Below are positions 14,940 through 27,200 of a DNA stretch of 64,000 nucleotides, piece by piece. This stretch comes from Saccoglossus kowalevskii (lineage: Eukaryota > Hemichordata > Enteropneusta > Harrimaniidae), in NCBI RefSeq assembly GCF_000003605.2, contig NW_003143794.1, forward strand, positions 215,752 through 279,751, written 5' to 3'. Position numbers and translations under genes: made by a program. How positions within the stretch are numbered: position 1 is the first letter of the stretch; every line of letters starts with the position of its first letter. Under the pieces are notes generated by a model, which was not told where the DNA came from, made no database searches, and saw only the letters and a list, made by a program, of their open reading frames with translations.

Positions 14940-14962
14940 TAATGTAATGTAATGTAATAATG
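14940..14962. repeat. TAATG pentanucleotide repeat
   Basis: Three perfect TAATG units followed by TAATAATG. Intronic. Confidence 0.85.
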
Positions 14963-16696
14963 AAACAATAATCGCTGTATGCTAGTTACAGGGCTCATGT
15001 TGTTCAACCACGACTGTGAGTAAAATATGACGGGGGTTGTATCGTATTTGTACATATATTGTTAGTTATTTTAAGTTATTCCTTTTGCCAGAAACAAGTT
15101 GGTATAATAAAATCAATGTTGAGTGTTACACCCGACTGTGGCAGAGCCTTATAAATCAATTATATTGTTACGGTTTAATCTGTACAAATTAAGCTAACAA
15201 TGTTATTACTTCTCCTTCCCTTCAAACATTCACAGTTCCCGTAACCAATGATTACATGTACAATATGATATAAACTCAATACACCATAAGTTTCTACAGT
15301 TTCTACAGTTCAATAAGTCATACATGAGAATTCAACCCCAGAACAAACATTAGTTATCAGAAAGCAGTGGTTCAATGTATAAGGCTCTAATACTTAAAGC
15401 ACAGCTATGTCAGGGGAAAACCCGGGTATTTTAGGGAGAACAGTCTCAATGAAAGAGTGTCGGTAGCCTTTTTTTTATAAACGTCTACGGCAGCGTTCAC
15501 GTTCAAGTATACAATACACTGTCGATGCCACTATTGGTCACCCATGCTTATGACGTATTCTAAACATTTAAACGAGGTATATCCAAAGTCGCTACTAGTT
15601 CTTATATTTCAAGATGAGGAGTGTCACTATAATAACATTTAAATGTAAATTGTTTCCACGTTTAAACAATAGCTGTTTTAGCGGAAAACTGGGCGTCTTC
15701 ACGTCCCAGACAACATATTATTTACTAACAAACGACGCCTCCGTGAATGCATGTGTTCATGGTACGAATGATTGTTGAGACCTTTTGACCCATCTTCGTG
15801 GCTGTATAATCCATCTGCATAAAGTTTAGAGCTCAATAAGATTACTGGTAATGTATATAAAATCTTTTACTACGGGGCGAATGTGATGCCCCTAGAATTA
15901 CTCGCGTTCCACGGCAGCTCGCTGATACTAAATAAATAAATCAACACCACAGACGAGAAACGAGCAGGACATAAACAAATTCACTGTGTTCGCAGAGTAA
16001 TTGCAATCATGCTGTTCTATGAACACAGTCGCCTTGCGGTGTCAGTTCATAAATATCCAAGACTCGAATTAAATCTTTGCCTAAAGTAATATTAACAAGT
16101 CAATGATATCGTAATTTGTTAAATATCCATTCATCAAGTACCTTTTACTTTTATTGCCACTGACTTTTCTCACGACTGATGGGAATACCAGTAACATTGC
16201 TTGCAACATGCTTAGATCATCAACCAATTAGTGGGAAAACTCCGTTGCGTCATCAACTTTGTATACACGATGTTCGTGCTGTGCATATTGATTGCCGAGG
16301 CCATAACAATTTAGTCCAAACTCAAAATGCGAAAACACAAATTGCGAAGCAATATCAAAGAAAAATCAATTATGCTCGCTATATTGATTGCATGTGCCTC
16401 ATTCCATGAGTTAATGGCCACACAATCTTTTGAATCTTTCGAGGAAATATCATTAATGAGCAACGCATTGCTTAATACCGCTAGGGGTGTTTCAAACAGT
16501 CACCTGTATCTATTTGAATGACACAGTGACTGCCATATTGGTACTTTACGAAATTTAGCTTACCGCACCACTGGATGTGAACGATCAGTAACCGACTATA
16601 GGTATAGACAAAAACAGTGTTAAGTATGACATAAACATAACATGAATTCTCAATATTAAAGCGGTTGTTACAGGCACGCTTGTACTCAATTCTTAC

Positions 16697-16863
16697 CCCA
16701 TAAACATGATGACTCCAACCTTGGCAATGTCTTCCTGAATTACCTTCCAAGAGTCTAGCAGTATGACCCTGTGTTGATCTGTTAATGATGTCGGTGGCAA
16801 TTGTTCCATACTATCTTCCTTTTTGGGAGAAACGCAGTTATGACTGGAGTTACTGCATCCCAT
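16697..16863 (-). CDS. Gene B exon 1: second acylated globin X-like globin, N-terminus and helices A-B (gene partial)
   Basis: First coding exon (167 nt, 55 codons plus 2 bases) of a second globin. It starts MGCSNSSHNC, again with the Met-Gly-Cys acylation signal; Cys10 could be a further palmitoylation site (inference). The pre-helix A segment is 8 residues shorter than in gene A, then SLTDQHRVILLDSWKVIQ gives helix A with the conserved Trp. Phe54 fits B10. The ATG is the first in-frame ATG and has a strong context (ACCATGG); the frame opens upstream only to a TTG. A five-codon upstream ORF (16871-16888) ends 7 bases before the start. The exon ends ATGGG before GTAAGA, splitting the Gly56 codon after base 2, the same B12.2 site as in gene A. 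Intron 1 is about 15.9 kb. Confidence 0.92.
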
Positions 16864-17519
16864 GGTGATGCTACGATGTAGCGGGCATTTGCCGATGTCT
16901 GGTAAGTGATGGTAATTCAAGACTCACGGTCGGCGTTGTGTGTCTAACATGCGCGATTGTCTTTACAATGAATAGCTCATTTACGGTTGGCACAACATAT
17001 GAAGGACGACCAGCAAATTGGAGGATTCAACTCGTACTAGGCACAGTGCAGACTAATCGCTGCGTTTGTCGCAACAAACATAGACATACACATGAATGAA
17101 TGAGGCTCCCTAGTATGGCGGTATAATGCACCGTGATAAAACGTTTCACAGATTATATCGGGTAGCCTATACCATGGCATAGCTGAATAAAAACGCAGTT
17201 ACGTAGCCTGTTATATAGCACTTAATCATCATTATTATAATCACCTTAACTGTGGTTGGTGTCACTTTTGACTGGCACATGCACATTGCAAATAACAATT
17301 TCACTTAAATAAAACACCGTTTGACGTCAGATTGAAACGTGTGATGTTAGAACATCAGTTGACAACGTATAAACGACCTTGCCGGGAACTCTGAATAAAA
17401 AAAACGCAGACGAGTGGAGTATTTGACTTAATCACGAAAATCAATAACCACTTAGGTCTATGCTTGCCAGTGATGGAACTAAGGTTCTGTTATGTTCTGT
17501 TCTGTTCTAATGAATCGTT
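16864..17519. other. Upstream flank of gene B, up to the assembly gap
   Basis: This 656-base stretch must hold the 5' UTR and part of the promoter of gene B if there is no upstream non-coding exon. I see no convincing TATA box or initiator. Its right end is a short TTCTG/TGTTC repeat (17484-17509) that runs close to the gap. Confidence 0.5.
16871..16888 (-). promoter_or_regulatory. Possible five-codon upstream ORF before gene B
   Basis: ATG CCC GCT ACA TCG TAG lies 7 bases before the gene B start codon, out of frame with it, in a weak initiation context. If transcribed it could modestly lower translation of gene B. Transcription of this segment is not shown. Confidence 0.35.
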
Positions 17520-18230
17520 NNNNNNNNNNNNNNNNNNNNNNNNNNNNNNNNNNNNNNNNNNNNNNNNNNNNNNNNNNNNNNNNNNNNNNNNNNNNNNNNN
17601 NNNNNNNNNNNNNNNNNNNNNNNNNNNNNNNNNNNNNNNNNNNNNNNNNNNNNNNNNNNNNNNNNNNNNNNNNNNNNNNNNNNNNNNNNNNNNNNNNNNN
17701 NNNNNNNNNNNNNNNNNNNNNNNNNNNNNNNNNNNNNNNNNNNNNNNNNNNNNNNNNNNNNNNNNNNNNNNNNNNNNNNNNNNNNNNNNNNNNNNNNNNN
17801 NNNNNNNNNNNNNNNNNNNNNNNNNNNNNNNNNNNNNNNNNNNNNNNNNNNNNNNNNNNNNNNNNNNNNNNNNNNNNNNNNNNNNNNNNNNNNNNNNNNN
17901 NNNNNNNNNNNNNNNNNNNNNNNNNNNNNNNNNNNNNNNNNNNNNNNNNNNNNNNNNNNNNNNNNNNNNNNNNNNNNNNNNNNNNNNNNNNNNNNNNNNN
18001 NNNNNNNNNNNNNNNNNNNNNNNNNNNNNNNNNNNNNNNNNNNNNNNNNNNNNNNNNNNNNNNNNNNNNNNNNNNNNNNNNNNNNNNNNNNNNNNNNNNN
18101 NNNNNNNNNNNNNNNNNNNNNNNNNNNNNNNNNNNNNNNNNNNNNNNNNNNNNNNNNNNNNNNNNNNNNNNNNNNNNNNNNNNNNNNNNNNNNNNNNNNN
18201 NNNNNNNNNNNNNNNNNNNNNNNNNNNNNN
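17520..18230. other. Assembly gap, 711 N
   Basis: Unresolved bases. The two long open frames that span it are artefacts of reading N as open sequence. The short pentamer repeat on its left suggests a simple-sequence array caused the gap (inference). Confidence 0.99.
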
Positions 18231-21200
18231 TTGTCAACAACAAATGTCGGGGCTGCGATTCCTTTCTGTGCGTGTTACGTATCCACGCTTGATTGGAGCA
18301 GATGATGTGGAGTGGCATAAGACACCATTCGTGCTGTTAGAGAGAGTGATGCTACCTTTTAGGGCAAATGGGGGGTGTAATACGTGTGATTCGTACGTGT
18401 TTCACGCAGCTGTGCAGTAAGTTCAAGACGGCGTGTATTGAAAAATAAACTTACACACAACAGCTATTACAATGCAAAATATCGCCTGCATACAATGCCG
18501 ATGGAAATCAGTTGAATGGCAAATGTATTATTTATGTGTCTGTGGTTGATTTATAATTGACAGGAACAACACGCTTCTTACAATTATTCCTTGGGCAATA
18601 GCACACATTCTCATTAATTGACGCACACGTGTATGTACAATTAGTTTTACCAACCTTGAATATTTTAATGAACATCACTACTCCCTTCATTTTTCCAAAG
18701 ATGTACCTGATAATGACCTTCAAATAAATGTAGAATTTAGAGTCGTTTGTTCGTGTCTAAATGATCATCCATGCCCATCAAATGTGTGATGTGCTGTTCA
18801 CTGTATCTCACTGAGTATATGGCCCTTCAGCAGCCATGCATAAACAGAGCATACATGTTAAATGGAACTCAAGGACTTATGCAGTCTTTTCAGTCGCCAA
18901 CGTTAACACGCGCACTTCTCTCCAATTTAACATCACTCTTGGGATAACCGATATAAATGATTTTCAGCAAAAGAATTGTTTTCCGTTCGTCAGCTTCAAC
19001 GACTGGTGACTTAAAGCTCATTTTGGCGTTTTCTGCGTCTCTTAAAAACTTCATTTTAATTCTGTGCCACCCCCATATCAGATCGTCCTGATTAACTATG
19101 TTAGATTCGATTGATCTCCGATCGCTCTGTAATTTATGGTGACTTGAATTGGGAAATTTAATTTTAAAGATGAATCAGAATATGTGCATCAGTCTAGAGA
19201 AATAATCTTGTTGACATTCGTATCCTGTGATGTATGCAAACAACTTTTCAGATATAATTAACAATTACAATTAACGTTTATTTAATTAATATGCATTTTC
19301 GTACGGTGTTCATTCTGGCACACAAAACGTATAAATAGTGTTGTTGCATTGCAGTGTAGCCACAAATATCAACGACAAATAGTCAATAATACGTAGGATT
19401 TGACACCATTAACAGATTTCAAAACGAATGTGTTCCGCCGATGTGTAACTCAGACATGTTTTAACACTGTTATTGTTTGCACTGGTTATTCTAATAGGTT
19501 TACCAGATTTCTGTTATTTTGTTAGAACCCCATCCCTACAGTCGATGTCACATTCTACCCATTTCTAGTTGTTTCATCTGGGCACGTGTGTTATGTTGTG
19601 ATACCACTGAAATCTGTCATGAGGAGCACAATTTCCAGCGCCATGACACAATATGAATTGAACTGTTACGATTGTCTAGCTGTTTGCCCTTTTTAAAGAT
19701 AGTATGCAAAATACTACACTGTGTAGTTGGTTGTTTGCAAAAACAAAAACCTTATGCTCGTCCTTCAACAGTTCTAGAAAAATGCATATTCAAAAAAGAA
19801 ATCGATCAATATAATATGTCACATAAAAGGGGTGACAGAAGGGGCATGTTGGTTAACAAACTAGAGACATATAAACATACATAACGTGTGTTTGTGCAGG
19901 TAACCTAAGAAAGGTTCTAATATTTTAGTGACTAAATGTTGTTTTTAGTGATGTGGTTTTACTGACATTTCTTCCATATCATGGAAATTCAGTGTAATAA
20001 AACAGAATAATAATCTTTGATATTTTCATTTTATATAATATAATATGCACATTATCACATAACACGCAAATACTTAAATATGATGATGGTTTACACTTTA
20101 ATGCTTTTTTGAATTATTATTGTGAATTGTATTGATTTGATTATTTCTCGTATCTTCAAATATCAGCTAAAACGTCTGTGCGATATAAATCCACATATAC
20201 TTGAGACGTATACTCAAATTCTTCAAAGCTCACTCTTTGAATTGACTCTAAAATTATTGACTATGTTACAAGTGCATTCTCGGAAGGTTAATAAAGTGAA
20301 GGCTCCAACCAAAAATATCTATATTTCTTACTAAGATAAACTGAAGGTAATCAGTGTTTATTGCAGGCGATAGTTTATGCTAATGAGCCAAGACGCACAT
20401 ATAACGATCTCCATCTTTAGCGTTAGCCGCTGGAAGCTGGGAGCGGATATATGGGATAAATAGGATATCAAATTACTGACTCGTACGGTAATTCTCATCT
20501 GTTCCGTAACAAAATGGAAAATACTACACTCGTTCAATAAATCTATTATTGTAATGTCATCATAAAAAATCCTCACATGTACTCAATGATCATGATATAG
20601 ATAAAGGGTATGATATTATGAGGTTATTACGAGGATACCTCAATGTTTGAGTGTCTGAGTGCAGATCTTGAGGTGTCCTCGTAATAATCTTATTATTATT
20701 AATACATCTTTTCCTTCCAAGAATACATCATGGAAATGCCGAAATCGAAAATGTTTAGAAGAGAATCAGCGAACTTCTTGGTGTGGAGTCCGGTCAAACT
20801 CTGGTGGCAGCCATGTTTGTTTTTATTATTAAGGACGCTTTGTGCCATGCGTAATAATACATATTATATTATACAACTGTCACCGTAACGCCATAAGTTA
20901 CAGCTTGCCGTAATTTTTCGGTATTTTACGGAGTATTTTCATCCTACCATATTAGGAAATGCGAATTCCAAATATGGAGTGATTACGCGCGTGTTACGAA
21001 TTAGATAAGATACCACCATGATAAAGTGGAAATATCATACTCGACCCTAGAACGTTGAACGGAAATCGTATACTGCAATAAGTCTAAGAACGCAATATAT
21101 GTATTAAATTATAACATATTTATGTCCAATGTGAAACGTGCAACAAAAGAGTTGCTCTGATACACAAAATACATTTTTTAGGTTAATTTATTTTATTAAT

Positions 21201-24200
21201 TTCAATTGAAAAATTGTGATTTGATCGGTAAAAATAATGAAAATATGAATGAAATTTACAATGTGACGTAAGACATTTCAGAAATATCTCATTAAAGCAA
21301 TCTTGTGTAATTTCCATATAAATGACTTTTGATAGCGGCGAAGTGCTATAAATGTTTTAAATTAACTCAAGATATTGGACTGTTAGTGACGCTTTTTGCT
21401 ATTGAAGGCAAACACATACTGTCGTTTAAGCACAACGGGGAATATAATAATTTCTATGTGATGTTTTCAATGATGTATTGTATACCCCAATCACATTAAT
21501 TGCTCGTGTATTTCATTCGCTAGATGAGTCTCAGTTTGGGCGTTGCCACAGGTGTTATTCGATTACAAAAGACGTATTTGCTTTATTGTCGTGACGATAA
21601 TGACATTATATATATATATTCCTTCCGTTAACAGATTCTGCATATGCTGTTCTATGCCGTACTTATATAATTTAGTTGTGCAATCTGATACGATGTATCT
21701 GGAAATTGCTTTTCAACAATACCATTATGATTGCGATAATATCGTATTATACAAAAACTGCATGTTCTTCTCTCTGCAATGTAATAGGTATTCATACGAA
21801 TCGGTGACAGCTTGGGGCCATTCATTATACAAAATGCACATTACATACAAAATGTCGTCGTTGACTTATTCTCGTTAATAAATGCGGCGTCAGAATAAGG
21901 ATATTATGTTCATTTTTTAATTTTTCAGAGTGCAACACGAATTAATCACAATATACGACAGTGTATGTTTACACAAACTTGATCTTTTATTGTTTGATTG
22001 CGAACGTCCTAGTTTTCATAATAAGTGCAACTCCTAGTACTGCAGCGTGCAAAATGCAAAGTGAAATGTAATACATCACAATCAAAACCGTTCAACCTGA
22101 ACAAGTCAAAGCCAGCCGCAACGTATTTATGTTTTTTGCCTGATACAATTGCAGCAGTTTGTTTTAACTAGTCACCAAGAAATTGACATTTGTAATCTAA
22201 TGAAACTCATTTCATTTGCTCGAACAATTTCATGTTGTCGATTTAACAATCTGCCAGCTGGTTACATCATCCAACCGATCCATCGTTTGTTTTCTAGTCG
22301 GAGTGACATTGGTTATATTTCAGATTACATGAACTGTCATACTAGTTATGTAGAAAAGTATGCACTAACTGACAGGATTTTTGAGTAAAATATCTATATA
22401 TACCGACACACTCATAGCTCGATTTATTCACATTCCAATTCATTTCATCTGTTACAATTGAGTATTGTGAGTGAAATTGTGTTGTATTCAACAGGCTGGT
22501 CGATGAGATGTAGGTTTTATTGTAAAATCTAATTACATTATTAACTGTTTGAATGTGTATATTCACTACGCAAAACTGAGAATAGTGCGGATTTGCATTG
22601 GTACGAACCAATGCGTGGGTGTAGTGCGCTTCGAAGAAACATCTGGGGAATCGCATCTTCAAAGATGTAGTACATTCGAACCTATGACAGGACACAATAA
22701 TCATCCACATGAGCACACGTAAACAGTTCTTCTGGTAATTCTTCGTAGTTGTATCTCCTGGTTAAACCAAGCTTCCCATGTGATTTGCGTTGACAGAAAT
22801 GTGACACGCAACAAGATACGATTCCACACCATCTGTCCTATGTGTAGCATATAATATAAAAGAACAAGTAAGCAGAGGCTGAATATTGGATTTCCACGCC
22901 CATGTACGTGTGTTATATAGCGTGATGTACAAATTCTAATAAGTATAACATGTCTATATGTAGACAGTTATACTATTGTTAACCTTGGGCATGGGGCGTA
23001 ACTTTAATTTGTGTCACGAGTCAAAGTCAACAACTAGACTCATATATTTCATATATTTCTCATAGTAATTATGCCGTAAGATTATTGGCGTAATATCAAA
23101 CTGGTGTACATTAATACATATTCATAATACTACGTTGACACATTGTGAATACAGCGAATGGTCCAATGAATATCCATGATATGCAACATATTGGAGATGT
23201 TAATTATACTTGTTGAAATTGGGGAATATGAAAATAGACATTAGCTTAAATGTTTATGAATCTATCAGTGTCGAAGTAGGAATCAAGTCATAGCTATGGT
23301 GAAACACTGTCGTGAAAAAAACAAAACAAAATCACGTCAATATCTGCTATTGTATCCGCACTCGGTTGACATAATTTCGATTGCCATTGAATAACATTTA
23401 ATGCGAAGATTAAAAGTTAGTTGTATTCTGTTTTAAGACTATAATATTAAGGTAGTATCGAATTCTAAATTAAAAAATAATCTTCTTCTTATTTTTTTTA
23501 CAAATGTTCAACTCATGGCACTATAATAATAAAAATTAATATGGCGTAACCTGGTAAATCGATGTACAAAATGGTGTGAAAATAGAATGTTTTTACCATT
23601 GTACTTATGGCAAGGATACATATAAATATTTCTGAAATTTGGTTAGGTGGCATATAGTGAAAACAATATTATATAGTGTCTTACAATATAATTGTTCATA
23701 TTTAGAAGTGGTAAATAATTGTCACTATTATTGTTTTTATAATGACGAAATGTATTTTTATGCATATTATTGTACAACTTTTCGTAAAAAAAACGGCTCG
23801 ACATTGAATTTGAAGAGTCAACACGTTAACCTCATGTTAAAAACGCACAGGTAACATTCAACCTTAAGCTGTTAAAATAATTTCAATCGTTTATTGTATA
23901 CGTTTATATTTCTCAACAATGACAAACTTTGTAAAACTGGTAGAAAATCTTATTACCTTGTGCATTATTTTTTATAAAATGCAGAAAGTTAATTAAGATT
24001 TAGAATTATGTAAATTTAAATCTGTATTTTCCTTTTCAGTACGTTCCCCCTCATTAATTTCAACCTTATATTTCAGTGTACACTCGGTAATTTGACTTGT
24101 ACAATATAATTATGGACACGCTAAAACCAATCTTGAAAAAAACGTCCTTGTAAAGTATAGAATAGGATTTATAGAGATAGGTGTAAAGTGCGATCAGCTA

Positions 24201-27200
24201 TCTTGAAGTAAAACCAACATCAAAAACTTCCTTTAATTATGGTATGCTAAAAGTGATTAGTGTATATGTAATTCGTGTCTTTTAGTTGTGTACGGCATAC
24301 AATTCAATAATAAACGACCTTAGTATATTATATTCAATGAAGCACGCTAACGTCAGGAAAACTACAAAGTTTACACACAATATACAGAAAAAACGTATTC
24401 TCATATTTGAGGTCAAACAGTTATTCAATTTTTAAATCGTTAATATAAATCTGCAACAACTCAGCACGATTCGCGTTGTTTAATAAGCACATAAGTTGAT
24501 TACTCTCTTCAGCACTGGCCTTGTAAAAGCAGCATTCTAAATGAATGCGCTGATTGGAAACATGAATTATTATGGATGATAGGACACGATGAACTGTTTA
24601 CATTTAACGTGATATATATTTAACGACATCTGGTCCCTAGTGTTTGCATATGGCATTTGATTCATGTATTGCAACTTTTATCACTAATTGAGTAAATAAC
24701 ATGTTTCACCAAACAGCCATATATCATTTGTGAATTGTGATTTTCTTTACTTGATCTTGTTGTGAAGAGATTTAAGCGAAGAATATTTGGATGATCTTTG
24801 ATATCTATATACGAATACAGCACTGCAGAGATTAAGGTGATGAAATATGTGTGTTTTCAGAATCAAACCATAATGACTGAGCAGGTTATTTGATTGATTG
24901 GAAATTAAGATGAACGTGGCTATACTCAACACGTCATCTAATACACTTCTGAACTAGCTGTGGAATTGAATGGTCAGATGAATTCATCGTAATACTTAAT
25001 CCATGCACTAATAAATATTATGAGTATGTATGGATCGCCAAGAAACACTCAATGCGTATTGAATTAATTGTACGTTTCTCAATTCATTATACGGGGCATA
25101 TGCTTTTAAACAACCAATACTGGAACATGACGAGAGAACAAAGTTGTGGTCCAGTGAACACAAACAGAACACATCTGTTAAATGATGCATCATTAGACGA
25201 ACTGACTGGTTCAAATGAGGTATCTCTTCATCAAACACTCCAATCTGCTTTCTTGGCTGGCAATGAAATATGATCAAGGAATGTCTTCTTATTCAAACAG
25301 ACTTAGATTGACATTCATTCAACATTGTCACTCCACTGCATGTACTATCCGATTGGCAAAGGTCGCTTTAGAACGAATGAGAAAAATGTAATTGACAACA
25401 TTGGTTCCAATTACCTACCAATCGCACAAAAACATGCCACTCCTATACAGATTGCCAGACAAGTAGGGTATAGCAGAGGTAATTCAAATATTAGTACTAT
25501 GGACTATCAAAAATAAAAAAAAACGTTAATGACTGTGACAACGAAGATGAGGTTAAGTATAGGTGATAGATATAACAGTAATTGGTAATTAATACATTAT
25601 TATAAAAGCAGATAGAATGGGGAAAAGTCGACGGATATTAAAGCAACTGACGTGACCCACAATTTTAATTTTGGTGGCAGACACATTAAATTGATCAATC
25701 TTGCGTGTACATTCACACTTTGGATGGAAAGGTCATCCAGATTTATCTATCTGTAATTATGACAAGAGCTATGGCGGTTACACAAAGCCATAACATGTTC
25801 GCAACATTCCCTAGTCATGTAACGCAAGGTAATTAACGCGTTTGATTGTGCCGCAATAACATGGAATGAAAAACTGTGTAATGTGTACACAAATGAGAGG
25901 TACTCGATCAAATTGGACAACACAATCGGGGTGAGAGGGGATCACTGACCATGACATATTTCGTTTATTGCTGTGTATACTTTCCTTTGCGTTACACGCT
26001 GTCAATATTTCTACACAATCCCTTTATATAGAAAAAACATCACCAAGGAACTTTGAAACCAATACAATCTGAGAGACCTTCAAAAGTTGTTAATTGGCAT
26101 ATACGGCTCGCACTTATTTACCCTTCCCCCATATATTCCGTCTCTTCTGAGAAGGAGAAGTAAAAATCTCCGAACTGATTACAACAACATACACAGGAAT
26201 GAAAATCGCAACGGCGTCATTCGCTGAGCCTGCCAAAATCTATCCAATTCCCTTGTGTATGAATGAACACAACCACATGCTTGTAAGCCAAAATTAAACA
26301 TCATATTTGGATGAAAGACAGTGCCTTGAGAGACTTGGATATTTAATAAGGTCAGGCCAAATATACTGAATTTAATTAGATGCAATAAATGTCCAAGAGT
26401 ATTAACAATATTTATCACAATTTGATTGAAGTATGCAATGCATTCCTGGACCACCAAGGTCAAATACATGGTATTTGCATTAAAAGTTTATAGTTCGAAC
26501 TATGCATTTGAGTTTGCGCACTGCCAGTAGACGCATATGTGGTCACATATAATTCCGTTCTGGTGTCAGATGACTAAATAGATTGAAATGTATGCGGTAA
26601 AGTTTTTGCTTGAGAACGACTAGCCTTAACATTCAAAAGTGTGTTTGCTTATACACTCTGTTACACGGACGATCTCAGATGATTTATATAGTCCAAAAAA
26701 GAAACTAGTTGGTTGTGACTTAAATCAACGTATGGAAAAGTGGGGCCCACTCTTTTCGAAATACAAACACCATTTATTGTTTGTATGCACTGTAGTCATT
26801 GCATTTTGGTAATGCACTTTTGTCAGACTGTGTGTAAGTTTGTGTTCATGGCCTTGTATATTCAATATTCAATTTAACGAATATGATTTCGAATATCGTT
26901 TTGATATGATGTCATTTCTACTTTGCAATCAGTTGTTTATGTATGTCGATGCATCTGCTTGATTGGTTCTTGAAATTGTCCTAAAAAGAATTCACATGCT
27001 GCTTCAGATATCTATCTTGGTTGAGGAAAGTATGTATTGATGTTTGTAGAATGTTAAATGGAAATAACAACTCGGTGCTGCTCACTCAACAACTGTATAG
27101 AGATCCTATTATGGCCATTTTATAGATAAGATTCCTCGGACTGAAGTTGAAAACAAAATATAGATAAAAATATATATTTGCTCGCACATACAAACCAACA

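Noticed and set aside
17464-18420. Long open frames of 266-318 codons
   Set aside because: They consist mostly of unresolved N bases read as open sequence.
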